Source: Stentor coeruleus
Lineage: Eukaryota; Ciliophora; Heterotrichea; Heterotrichida; Stentoridae
Direction of reading: 5' to 3'
DNA: 64,000 nucleotides
Assembly (NCBI GenBank): GCA_001970955.1
Contig: MPUH01000180.1
Coordinates: 1 to 64,000, forward strand
In this document: positions 42,060 to 51,279 of the stretch, one piece after another
How positions within the stretch are numbered: position 1 is the first letter of the stretch
Layout: the number at the start of each line of letters is the position of its first letter
Made by a program: the position numbers and the translations under genes
Notes under the pieces: model-generated
What the model was told of the DNA's origin: nothing
The model's input: only the letters and a program-made list of their open reading frames with translations
Databases searched by the model: none

Positions 42060-42774
42060 ATTTATTTCCTTAGGCTAGGCTTTATAGTTAAATTTGGATG
42101 GTGAAAAATTGGAAGAAAGTACGAGTTTATGAAAGATTTAGGATGAGGTTGTATGATTAAATTTTTAATGACAAGGTTGTTGTTTAAAGAATTGGGTTTA
42201 GAAATAGGAAGGGTTTTTTTGTATAAGATTGATAGGAAAGGTTTATAATATGAGGCAATGTTGATATGGTAAAGGTGGGTATTAGGAATTTGTATTTTTT
42301 AGGCAATGTTGATATGGTAAAGGTAGGTATTAGGAATTTGTATTTTTTTAGATGATTTTTTATGGATAAATGCTAGGTTTTGTAGGATTATGATTTGAGA
42401 AAATACTGGATGTGTTGATAGAGATTTTAGTGTTAGGAGTTTGATGTGATGGATGTTTAGAAATAAAGTGGTGTTTTTTATTGGGATTTAGATGCGAAAA
42501 ATTCAATCATTATTTTTTTATACTTAAAGACTGAATATCAAAAAATCTATACCTTTTACTGATTACTAAACATAACCTTTACTACAGCATTATCCATATA
42601 ATTTATATTTAATCTTTTATTATACAGAATCAGCTCTAATTTAATATATAACACTTCAATACTTTCAATTATTTTTTAAAAATATTCCTCAGCATGAAGA
42701 CTATAACAATAAAATCTTTCAAATGACTCAAAAAAAAATCCATAAATTTAACTTCATAATAAAAACAGTTATAA
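42060..42774. promoter_or_regulatory. Divergent promoter region with a base-skew switch
   Basis: 715 bp between divergent genes. From 42060 to about 42480 the plus strand is G-rich and C-poor; from there to 42774 it is C-rich and G-poor. Each gene therefore sees a G-poor 5' flank on its own coding strand, and the switch marks the likely boundary between the two promoters. A 48-bp duplication lies at 42253-42348. Confidence 0.5.
42253..42348. repeat. 48-bp tandem duplication
   Basis: 42253-42300 and 42301-42348 differ at one base (GGTGGG versus GGTAGG). Non-coding. Confidence 0.92.
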
Positions 42775-43956
42775 ATGATAGAAGAACGACTTGCAGCAGA
42801 ACTACAGAAAAGGGCTTTAGAAAGAGAAAGAGAAAAACGTGAAGTCCAGCGAATTGTAGCAGAAAGTGAAGAACTTCGTGATTTAAAGCAAAAACTTATG
42901 ACAGCCTATATAAACAAAGAGAGAACCGCTCAGATTCAAGAAGTTCAATCAAGACGTGAAGAAGAAGTCTATCGTGATGCAATGATAGAAAAAAACATGT
43001 TGAAAAACGCTGAAAACCAGCTGAAAATCCAAGCGAAAGTTGAAGAACAAAAACGTCAGGATCGGCTTAAAAGTAAAGAAGTCCTCCAGCAACAGATGAT
43101 TGAAAGAGAACAACTAAGAATTGAAGCTAATGCCGAATACATAAAAGAAAAAGCTCAAGTCGATGCTTTAGTCCAAAGAATGATCCAAGAAGATGAAGCT
43201 GTATATAGAATTCAGCAAGAAAAAATGCAAAAATCCATTCAAGACATGGAAGAAAGCTTTCGTCTAAGACATGAACAAAAACAACGAGAACTTGAAAGAG
43301 AACTTAAACAAAACGAAGAACTTCGCAAATATGAAGAAGCACGTGAAAAACGTGAACGTGAATTAGCAATACTTAGAGCTAAAAGAGAAGAAGCCCGGAA
43401 TGAAATCTTTGAACGTTTACAAGCTGAAGAAGAAAAACGTCGAGCTGAACAAGAATATATAGAAAAGTTGAGAACTGATCTTTATTATGAAGAATTTGAA
43501 TATAATGAAAGACTTAAAGAAAGATTAAGAAAAGAAAAGGAAATGAGGGTTAGAGAAGAGTTAATGGCGGCAAATGAGTATCAGAAACAACTTAAGGAAG
43601 AGAGGAAATTTGAAGAGGAGAGAATGGAAAGGCAGTTTAAAGAACAGATGATGAAGAAATTTGCTGAAGATGATCGTGTTGAACAGATGAATGCTCAGAA
43701 AAGGAGGATGAAAGAATTAGAACATAAAAGACAGGCTGATTTGTTGTGGCAACAGAAAGCTGAACTTATTAGGATTCAGAGAGAGAGAGAAGAGGAGGAG
43801 GAAAGGAAGATTAAGGAAGATGAGGATAGGAAGAAGGAGATTATTGAAAGAGAAAGACAGAGGATGCTGCAGGAACTTGCCCCACATGTGGCTGATTATT
43901 TGCCTAAAGGGACATTGCGTACGTTTGATGAAAAAGCTTATACTATTAGAAAATAA
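42775..43956 (+). CDS. MNS1: MNS1-like ciliary microtubule inner protein (TPH domain)
   Basis: A 393-residue, nearly continuous charged alpha-helix, rich in Glu, Arg, Lys and Gln, with almost no Pro or Gly. This is the trichohyalin/plectin-homology (TPH) type shared by MNS1, CFAP53 and CFAP45. The C-terminal block ERQRMLQELAPHVADYLPKG followed by TLR matches the conserved end of MNS1 (H-A-x-x-L-x-GYLPKG-V). MNS1 lies inside the doublet microtubules of motile cilia and helps dock outer arm dyneins. Length is somewhat short against ~495 residues in mammals. ATG 42775, TAA 43956. CFAP53 is less likely given the C-terminal motif. Confidence 0.82.
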   Translation: MIEERLAAELQKRALEREREKREVQRIVAESEELRDLKQKLMTAYINKERTAQIQEVQSRREEEVYRDAMIEKNMLKNAENQLKIQAKVEEQKRQDRLKSKEVLQQQMIEREQLRIEANAEYIKEKAQVDALVQRMIQEDEAVYRIQQEKMQKSIQDMEESFRLRHEQKQRELERELKQNEELRKYEEAREKRERELAILRAKREEARNEIFERLQAEEEKRRAEQEYIEKLRTDLYYEEFEYNERLKERLRKEKEMRVREELMAANEYQKQLKEERKFEEERMERQFKEQMMKKFAEDDRVEQMNAQKRRMKELEHKRQADLLWQQKAELIRIQREREEEEERKIKEDEDRKKEIIERERQRMLQELAPHVADYLPKGTLRTFDEKAYTIRK

Positions 43957-44195
43957 GTTAGATAGTTGGTTAATTTTAAAAAGAAAATTATGGGATGTAA
44001 TGGATGATGATGTTTAAAGTTGTGATTTTTTTTATGGAAGTTATGAGTGGTAAAAATAGAAGAAATATAAAGATTAGGTATTGACAAAGGAAATTTTATG
44101 GATTTTTATAGGGAAAATGCTTATAGTAAAGTTATATGTAAAATAGTAAATTGCAAATACAAAACTGAAAAAAAACAAGTTTTACTTAATTACAA

Positions 44196-46484
44196 CTAAC
44201 AAAACTCTTCTTTCAGTTTTAACAAATATAGCTTTATCTGATCTTTTGAGATTTTAGCTTTTTTCAACTTGACCAACTCTTCAACCAGCTTCATTTTTTT
44301 TTTCTCCTTACAATCCAAAGCTTGTTTTTGACACCTACTCATAATCTCTTCAAAATCATGCAAAAACTTCTGAGCTCTAATTGATATATTTTGTGGTAAA
44401 GCGCTTTGCAAAGCTAATTCAATTCCATAACCAGAAGTTCGGCTAGCTGGTCCAAGCGACACAACATAATTTTCTATATGAATATTTATAATACAAGGAT
44501 TTAGCGACTCAAGCAAAGAGAGTTGATGAAAATGAGTAGCGACTAATGTAAAGGCATGAGTCTTGAATAATTTCTCACATATTGCCCAAGCTAAAGCAAT
44601 ACCATCTTGAGTTGATGTACTTTTCCCAAGTTCATCAAGTAAAACAAGGCTTTCAGAATTACAAGTATTTAATATATACCTACAATCATACATTTCAGCA
44701 ACAAAACTCGATGAATTAAGTTCAATTGACTCTTTATCTCCAATTCTGGTAAGTATATAACTTAAAGGACTAATTACAAATTTTTTAACAGGAACAAAAC
44801 ATCCACTATGTGATAATATTGATAAAAGTGCTAAAGTTTTCAAATAAGTTGTTTTACCTGAAGAATTCGCCCCAGTAAGGACTTGCAAACAACACGATCT
44901 AGAAAATTTATAATCATTGCTTTTTATATCTTTTTTGCATATAAGCAAAGGATTTTTTCCTTCTACAATTTTGATTTTCCCTTCTTTAAAAATAGGTTTA
45001 CTACATTCATAAGTTATAGAAAACACACTAAAAGCTAGATATAAGTCTAAAGTAGCTACAGCTTGTGATATATTATAAAGACAAATAATCTTATCTCTAG
45101 CTTTCGCACATAATTCTTCAATAACCGAATAAGTTCTATTAATAATCTCAGTTTGTGAGGATTTAATTTTTTCATTAAGATGAAGTAATGAATATGTTGT
45201 CGCAAAACATTTTTTTTCTTTATGAGTTATTTTTAATAAATGTTCCCCAAGAAGCGAATAATAATTCCTATGTAAAACACTTGAATCTAATTGTAAATGA
45301 TACCCACGAACTGGAGTATATATAATACTAATATTTGAATCAGAAAGCCTACATCTATATTGGCATTCAAGCTTATGTATTTCTTCAATATATTTATTAT
45401 AAGCCTGTCTAGAAATATCCAATAAAACATTTCTCCCCTCTTTAACCAAAAACAAACAGTCAAAAATCGTCACTTTTTTGATTTTTTTTTCAACAACGGT
45501 ATCAGATAACACATTTATTATATCATCATACAAAGAATCAATTTGCCTATCATCAAGTAACTCAATAAGTTCTTTAAACCCTTTACTACAAAGACTAGTT
45601 TTTATAAGAATGTTATATAAATTCTTACATTGTTCCAAATTGTGAAATATGTTTAAAATATTTGTTATCTGGCTTCTCATATACTTTTCAGATAATTGTT
45701 TTGGTTGTTGGAGGATTTTTGATGTAGCAAGTTCGGTATTGACAAAAGCTCCTAAACAATTTTTTATTTCAACTCTTGCAACACTATTATTTATAAGTTC
45801 TTCAACTGCTGATAATCTTGTATTAACAATTTTAGGCTCTTTGTTTGGTTGGAGTAATGAAGCTCTGAGTATTCGGCTTCCAGCTTGAGTTTTACAATCA
45901 AACAATCCTACAAGGGCATCTTTTTTCACCCCTTCAGCACTTGTCATGATTTCTAAAGCTTTTATAGTATAACAATCTATGATGAGAAAGTTTTTTAAGT
46001 ATATCAAATTGATTTTTAGACGATCTTTATAAACATTAGCATTTTGGATTAGCTCAATATGGGAAATTAATGCTGAAAGTGCTGCAAGGCAGACGTATTT
46101 GCTTTGGATATCTTGGTCTAATGGTCTAATTAAAGATCCTAAGCAGAGTTGCTCACCTTTGATTTCATCAAATAGTTTTCTAGATAAAAATGATATGTCA
46201 TAATAGTTTAGATGAGAATGGATACGATGTGTTAATAAACTTTCTTCTGCGGTTTTACACATGAGGATTTCTACTGGGTCACAATTGTAGATTAATGATA
46301 AGGTATGAAAGTAGTCTATATTGTCAACGTATTGGGTTATAAAAATTTCAAAAGAATTTATGTTGATATAAGCTATACCTACTTCTCTTGAACGGTTTTC
46401 TATTATTGACATCATACAAGTTTTGTCTTTAGAGGTTGAAGGAGTACGTTTGGAGGGTTGACTACCACGAGGTGTGATAAGCAT
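44196..46484 (-). CDS. MSH4: MutS homologue MSH4 (meiotic crossover factor)
   Basis: 762 residues, ATG 46484, TAG 44196. With MSH5 it forms the sliding clamp that stabilises meiotic recombination intermediates. The N terminus REVGIAYININSFEIFITQY followed by VDNIDYFHTL matches the MSH4 connector domain. No mismatch-recognition domain I is present, as usual in MSH4. The core (lever and clamp) follows. The ATPase has Walker A TGANSSGKTTYLK at about residue 540 and SIELNSSSFVAEM, the MSH4 version of the ST-motif region. Walker B LVLLDELGKST is at about residue 611, then TLVATHFHQL. All ATPase motifs are intact. The gene is expected to act in micronuclear meiosis during conjugation. Confidence 0.9.
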   Translation of the reverse strand: MLITPRGSQPSKRTPSTSKDKTCMMSIIENRSREVGIAYININSFEIFITQYVDNIDYFHTLSLIYNCDPVEILMCKTAEESLLTHRIHSHLNYYDISFLSRKLFDEIKGEQLCLGSLIRPLDQDIQSKYVCLAALSALISHIELIQNANVYKDRLKINLIYLKNFLIIDCYTIKALEIMTSAEGVKKDALVGLFDCKTQAGSRILRASLLQPNKEPKIVNTRLSAVEELINNSVARVEIKNCLGAFVNTELATSKILQQPKQLSEKYMRSQITNILNIFHNLEQCKNLYNILIKTSLCSKGFKELIELLDDRQIDSLYDDIINVLSDTVVEKKIKKVTIFDCLFLVKEGRNVLLDISRQAYNKYIEEIHKLECQYRCRLSDSNISIIYTPVRGYHLQLDSSVLHRNYYSLLGEHLLKITHKEKKCFATTYSLLHLNEKIKSSQTEIINRTYSVIEELCAKARDKIICLYNISQAVATLDLYLAFSVFSITYECSKPIFKEGKIKIVEGKNPLLICKKDIKSNDYKFSRSCCLQVLTGANSSGKTTYLKTLALLSILSHSGCFVPVKKFVISPLSYILTRIGDKESIELNSSSFVAEMYDCRYILNTCNSESLVLLDELGKSTSTQDGIALAWAICEKLFKTHAFTLVATHFHQLSLLESLNPCIINIHIENYVVSLGPASRTSGYGIELALQSALPQNISIRAQKFLHDFEEIMSRCQKQALDCKEKKKMKLVEELVKLKKAKISKDQIKLYLLKLKEEFC

Positions 46485-46640
46485 TTATAAAGATACAGTG
46501 AAATTTTAGTAATTTTTTATAGGATTTTAGGGATAAAGTTTTGAAAATATTGTTAGAATTTTGGCATGAATTTTTTAAGTTGCATAGTTTTTTTAAGTGT
46601 TTGAACTGGATATGTATAGTGAGAATGTGGATAAATATAA
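46485..46640. promoter_or_regulatory. 156-bp divergent promoter (MSH4 / CDGSH)
   Basis: The starts of MSH4 (minus) and the CDGSH gene (plus) are 156 bp apart, so the two share a compact promoter. The GT-rich plus strand near 46500 fits the MSH4 side. Confidence 0.45.
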
Positions 46641-47159
46641 ATGTCTGATTGTAATTATGACTGGAGAGAAGATCCTCTTGTACCAAAGCCAGAGATTCTT
46701 CAAGCTCCATCTCCAAGAAAAGAACTAAAGCCAACAGACATTACTGATTTCCCTCATCAAAAAGTAATCCCAATTCCTGAAGACTATCATTATCCCGAAG
46801 GTAAATGGAGGCCTCCAACTCTTCCATATCGAGCTGGGTTTATTCCTATCAATATTTTCTTAGAACAAGGTAAAGTTTATAAGTGGTGTTCATGTGGAGC
46901 AAGCTGGAATGAGCCTTTTTGTGATCATAAATGTCATTTCCAAATGACTAGAAACAGGCCAATTATTTTTAATGTAGACAAAAGCGGATATTATAAACTT
47001 TGTAACTGTAAACAATCTGCTAATGCCCCTTTTTGCAATGGAACCCATAAGCTTTTAGTCCAACAGTTCCCTAAAACCCACTTTGGGTTTTTTAGAGCTT
47101 TTACCTCAGCAGCGATAGGTCTTTCACTCTTTGGTATTTGGTTTAACTATAAGAATTAG
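46641..47159 (+). CDS. Double CDGSH iron-sulfur protein with C-terminal membrane helix
   Basis: A 172-residue protein binding 2Fe-2S clusters, like mitochondrial CISD3. Site 1 is C83-x-C85-x8-C94-D-H-K-C98-H99. Site 2 is C121-x-C123-x8-C132-x3-H136 (NAPFCNGTH). Site 2 keeps the family's three Cys and one His. Site 1 has Cys where the family has its His ligand, with a His one residue later. An N-terminal Pro-rich region of ~60 residues precedes them. The C terminus (residues ~150-168) is a hydrophobic helix, so it is probably tail-anchored in a mitochondrial membrane. CISD3 itself is soluble, so the anchored two-site form is unusual. Confidence 0.85.
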   Translation: MSDCNYDWREDPLVPKPEILQAPSPRKELKPTDITDFPHQKVIPIPEDYHYPEGKWRPPTLPYRAGFIPINIFLEQGKVYKWCSCGASWNEPFCDHKCHFQMTRNRPIIFNVDKSGYYKLCNCKQSANAPFCNGTHKLLVQQFPKTHFGFFRAFTSAAIGLSLFGIWFNYKN

Positions 47160-47880
47160 TTAAATATATTTATTAAATATTTAGTAGGATAATATAAACA
47201 TGATTATAAGAATGTGTTGGATTAAGGATTAGGCAAAATCAGAATAAAAACAACTGTAACAATTAAAATGTAAATAACAAGAATATCAGATATAAATAAT
47301 TGGATTATTTAATTTGTTAGCAAATTAAACTTTGATAACACATATTGATGAAATAGTAAAAAAGATTTAAGTTATCATTTTGTCTATCGTGGTTATTAGT
47401 TTTTATAATAGGAATCTTATTAGGTTTAGAACATTTAAGTATTTTAAGTTTGAAGATGATAATAATATGAGAGGCTGATAAATTGAGTGGTTTAAGAAAT
47501 TATAGATTTTTTTTCGGTATAAATTGTGAACGTTGGGTATTATGATTGATTATTTTGTAGAATTTTTTAAGGAAGTTGAGAAGCAGTTGTTATGATAAGG
47601 TTAAGATGAAATATTGTTTTTTAGGTTTGGGAGACAATTGGTTTTTGTAATTTTTTTTAAGTTTTAGGGTTTTATAGTTTTGAAGTAATTTTTATGTTTT
47701 TATCTTGTTGATAGTATAACATATTTAAAAAATTAGCTTGGATATGATTTAGTTTTTTTTTTTGTATAGTTTATAAAAGTGGCTTAATAAGTTATATAGT
47801 TTTTCTATTATTATCGAGGAGTATTTTAGTTTATGCTTAAAGTCTTTAAGTTTTAATTCGTAATATATTTTAATAATCAT
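47160..47880. other. G/T-rich 3' flank, no gene seen
   Basis: About 720 bases with G/T bias on the plus strand. Protein-like reading is possible in more than one frame if stops are ignored, which I treat as a composition effect and not a gene. Confidence 0.5.
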
Positions 47881-48496
47881 ATTCTAAAATTAAAAACCTA
47901 TAAAATTCTAAATCAAATCACCACTTCCAACACTCTGATTAATTAAATAAATCTAAACTCAGCAATGCTTATTATTTATAAATTATAATATCTCCAAAGT
48001 ATAAAAATTTTCTTTTAGCATATTTACACCCAAACATAAAATCATAATTTAAAATCTTACCACAAAATCTTAACTTAAAAAGCACCAAAACCTCGTATTT
48101 CCAACAGCATCCTCTCCCTTCTCTAATTATTCCCACAAAAACCATACCTAAAAAATTACAAAAATATCTAAAAACCATCATCAGCCTACCCAATTCAATC
48201 AACCCACAAAAAAACCCTCAAAACTCTTTTACTTACAAATAACAACACCCTAACACCCAAACCCATCAGCCTCACAATAATAAAAATCCTCATATCCATT
48301 CAATTCAACCTTCCTTTCCGCAAAATAACTCATCCTCTACAAAATTATCACAAAATTCCTTCTCAATCATTCCAAAAATGCCTATTCTTTCATTTTTCAC
48401 ATCTAATAAAAATCTACTTCACCTTTCTTTTATTCTACCACAACTAACAACACCCTACTAAAATCTCTTAACCCAATATCAAAAGGCATATAAATA
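47881..48496 (+). promoter_or_regulatory. G-depleted 5' flank of the V-ATPase A gene
   Basis: In about 540 bases before the ATG the plus strand has only about a dozen G but well over a hundred C. Telomere-like motifs lie at 48243-48258 (CAACACCCTAACACCC) and 48451-48457 (CACCCTA). The composition switch from the G/T-rich 47160-47880 stretch is sharp. Promoter function is inferred. Confidence 0.5.
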
Positions 48497-50323
48497 ATGG
48501 CTGAGAAGAAATACGGAACTATATACAAAGTAGCAGGGCCTCTGGTTGTCGCAAACAACATGGCTGGATCTAAGATGTATGAACTGGTTCGTGTAGGTTG
48601 GAACCGTCTAGTGGGAGAAATCATCAAACTAGAAGCAGACAATGCAAGTATTCAATGCTATGAGGACACATCAGGTCTAACTGTAGGAGATCCAGTCCTT
48701 CGTACCGGTAACCTCTTATCCGTATCTTTAGGTCCAGGAATCATGGAAACAATCTATGACGGTATTCAAAGACCATTAAAAAGAATCGCAGAAGAAAGTG
48801 GTGGCTCAGTCTTTGTGCCAAAAGGTATCGATGTTTATCCACTTGATATGAATAAACAATGGGAATTTATACCTAAAAATGTTAGAGTTGGGCAGATGAT
48901 ATCAGGTGGTGACATTTTTGGTTTAGTTCATGAAAATGACTTGTTTGAAAACCATTGGATTATGATGCCACCAAAAGCTCAAGGAAGGATTACTTGGTTA
49001 GCCCCTGATGGGATGTATACTGTAGGTGAAGAGGTTATAGAAGTTGAATTTAATGGTGAAAAGAAAAGATACCCGATGTATCATGATTGGCCTGTGAGAA
49101 TTCCAAGACCTTATGTTGAAAAGCTTCCAGGTAAAACCCCATTATTAACAGGGCAAAGAGTTCTTGATGCACTTTTCCCATCTTGTCTTGGAGGGACATG
49201 TGCAATTCCAGGAGCTTTCGGTTGTGGTAAGACTTGTATTTCTCAAGCGCTTTCTAAGTTTTCGAACTCAGACTGCATTATTTATGTTGGGTGTGGTGAA
49301 AGAGGTAACGAAATGGCTGAGGTTTTAACTGAGTTCCCTGAGCTTACAAGGAAATATAAAGGTGGTGAGGCTAGTATTATGCAAAGAACCTGTTTGGTTG
49401 CCAATACTTCAAATATGCCTGTGGCTGCAAGAGAAGCTTCAATTTATACAGGGATTACATTGGCTGAATACTTTAGAGATCAAGGACTTCATGTAAGTAT
49501 GATGGCTGATTCAACATCAAGATGGGCTGAAGCTTTAAGAGAAATCTCAGGTCGTCTAGCTGAAATGCCTGCTGTTGCTGGTTACCCTGCTTATTTAGGG
49601 TCTAAATTAGCTCAGTTTTATGAAAGAGCAGGAAGAGTCACTTGTTTTGGAAGCCCTAATCGTGAAGGCTCAGTTAGTATTGTTGGAGCTGTTAGTCCTC
49701 CAGGTGGTGATTTGACTGATCCAGTCACAACTTCAACTTTGAATATAGTCCAAGTCTTTTGGGGACTTGATAAGAAACTTGCCCAAAGAAAACATTTCCC
49801 TAGTGTCAATTGGAGTATATCCTTCAGTAATTATGAAAGACAAGTTGAGCCTTATTTTGACTTACAAGACCCTGAGTTCTCTACTTTAAGGACAAAATTC
49901 AAAGAAATCTTAACTGAAGAAGAAGATCTTAATGAAATCGTCCAGCTTGTTGGTGTTGAAAGTTTATCTGAAGACCAGAAACTTACTTTAGAAGTCGCTA
50001 AGATGATTAAAGAAGATTTCCTTCAACAAAATGCTTTTTCTAAAAATGATTATATGTGTCCATTTTTCAAGATTGTTGGGATGATGAGAGCTATAGTCAC
50101 TTTTTATGAACAGGCAGTAAAGGTTATTAGAGAATCACCTGCTACTAATAAAGTTGGATGCAAAAATATAATGCAAGAATTATCAAGACAGGTTTATGAT
50201 ATTTCACAAATGAAAGGTGCAATATACCCTGATGCTGGGGATGATGCATTTAAGAAATTCTTCTCTGATCTTTGTGATAGGATAACTTCGCAGTTTAGGA
50301 AGATTGAAGACTCTTATGCATAG
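48497..50323 (+). CDS. ATP6V1A: V-type H+-ATPase catalytic subunit A
   Basis: 608 residues, ATG 48497, TAG 50323; full length for the family (~610-620). It is the ATP-hydrolysing subunit of the V1 head that drives proton pumping into vacuoles and endosomes, including food and contractile vacuole systems of ciliates. The P-loop [12 protein letters not shown] is at about residue 239. Also seen are the family's non-homologous region, [15 protein letters not shown], the Walker B-side region [20 protein letters not shown], and [16 protein letters not shown]. All are near-identical to the eukaryotic consensus. Strong codon regularity fits high expression. It converges with CCT 27 bp away. Confidence 0.98.
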   Translation: MAEKKYGTIYKVAGPLVVANNMAGSKMYELVRVGWNRLVGEIIKLEADNASIQCYEDTSGLTVGDPVLRTGNLLSVSLGPGIMETIYDGIQRPLKRIAEESGGSVFVPKGIDVYPLDMNKQWEFIPKNVRVGQMISGGDIFGLVHENDLFENHWIMMPPKAQGRITWLAPDGMYTVGEEVIEVEFNGEKKRYPMYHDWPVRIPRPYVEKLPGKTPLLTGQRVLDALFPSCLGGTCAIPGAFGCGKTCISQALSKFSNSDCIIYVGCGERGNEMAEVLTEFPELTRKYKGGEASIMQRTCLVANTSNMPVAAREASIYTGITLAEYFRDQGLHVSMMADSTSRWAEALREISGRLAEMPAVAGYPAYLGSKLAQFYERAGRVTCFGSPNREGSVSIVGAVSPPGGDLTDPVTTSTLNIVQVFWGLDKKLAQRKHFPSVNWSISFSNYERQVEPYFDLQDPEFSTLRTKFKEILTEEEDLNEIVQLVGVESLSEDQKLTLEVAKMIKEDFLQQNAFSKNDYMCPFFKIVGMMRAIVTFYEQAVKVIRESPATNKVGCKNIMQELSRQVYDISQMKGAIYPDAGDDAFKKFFSDLCDRITSQFRKIEDSYA

Positions 50324-50350
50324 TTAGATAAAAAATTAGCCTTTTGGATA

Positions 50351-50914
50351 TTAGTTATGCTTTAAGGTATAAGCTTTAATAGCAATAAAGCCTTTACGTA
50401 AGGATTTTAAATATCGACTATTACTGCATCCTGATCTATCCTGGCTTTCTCTGACGAATTCATTTGAGTTTACTAGCATTCGGATTATTAGATCACTTGT
50501 AGATACACCATCTGTTCTTTGTGTCGCTAAAAAACGACCTGCTTGTTTAGATGGGTAATAAACATCACCTGTTACATCTGCACCCATTACATAAGGAATA
50601 TCATCATGGCATATATAATCAATGCTATGAGAATCCATAAATTCCAATGTACAAACCCAAGGACAAGGACATATAACTTCATCAACCCATTTGCATTGTC
50701 TTACACTTTCAGCTCTTTCTTGCTCATTCATCAATGGTTTTCCTTTTAATTCTATGACTTCAACATCAGATGCAACACCAACTATTAGATAAACATAAGG
50801 AAATTTTTTCTTGCATTGTTCAAATAGTCTAGCATGGCCGAAATGAAAAAGATCAAATACTCCGTCAGCATAAAGTCTTACTGGATTTGATGGATCGTAT
50901 CCTTTGCCTGACAT
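50351..50914 (-). CDS. PCYT1: CTP:phosphocholine cytidylyltransferase (catalytic domain only)
   Basis: 187 residues, ATG 50914, TAA 50351. It makes CDP-choline for phosphatidylcholine in the Kennedy pathway. The nucleotide motif HFGHARLFEQ is at about residue 24. Then come KGKPLMNEQERAESVRQCKW, ICHDDIPYVMGADV and RTDGVSTSDLIIRML, the family's CTP-binding signature. After this the protein ends within about 40 residues (SRYLKSLRKGFIAIKAYTL) and lacks the long amphipathic membrane-switch helix of animal CCTs (~370 residues). Regulation by membrane binding must therefore differ. Ethanolaminephosphate cytidylyltransferase is less likely as only one catalytic domain is present. Confidence 0.9.
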   Translation of the reverse strand: MSGKGYDPSNPVRLYADGVFDLFHFGHARLFEQCKKKFPYVYLIVGVASDVEVIELKGKPLMNEQERAESVRQCKWVDEVICPCPWVCTLEFMDSHSIDYICHDDIPYVMGADVTGDVYYPSKQAGRFLATQRTDGVSTSDLIIRMLVNSNEFVRESQDRSGCSNSRYLKSLRKGFIAIKAYTLKHN

Positions 50915-51279
50915 TGTTAATTATATTTTTTTTGATTCGGATTTGAGATTTTATGAAGATTTTTATGTTAAAAGTTAGATTGTTAATGATTAATTTATAG
51001 TATTTTTTAGATGTTATTAGTAAAACCTTATAGTTTATTTGGAAATTTATTAGATNTATAGTATTTTTTAGATGTTATTAGTAAAACCTTATAGTTTATT
51101 TGGAAATTTATTAGATTGATAAATAATATAGGTCTTATGGTCTTACCATTTTCGAACTTGAACAATAATCCCATTTTGTATGCTTTTACCATATGTTAAT
51201 ATAATATTTTATTCTTCTCCACCTTTACAGATATGCTTTAATTTCATATAGATACAAAATATTTTGTTTCTTTTAATAA
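50915..51279. promoter_or_regulatory. Divergent spacer CCT / PX gene
   Basis: 365 bases including the N-gap duplication, so the true length is probably about 305. No other feature was seen. Confidence 0.4.
50996..51116. repeat. 60-bp direct duplication around N51056
   Basis: 50996-51055 and 51057-51116 are identical and separated by one N. It lies in the divergent spacer between CCT and the PX gene, and is probably an unmerged contig overlap. Confidence 0.92.

Noticed and set aside
47395-47665. Plus-strand stretch that reads like a protein if TGA is Trp and TAA/TAG are Gln
   Set aside because: A second frame of the same DNA reads equally protein-like, and stops occur at about the chance rate. 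This is a composition effect of C-poor DNA.
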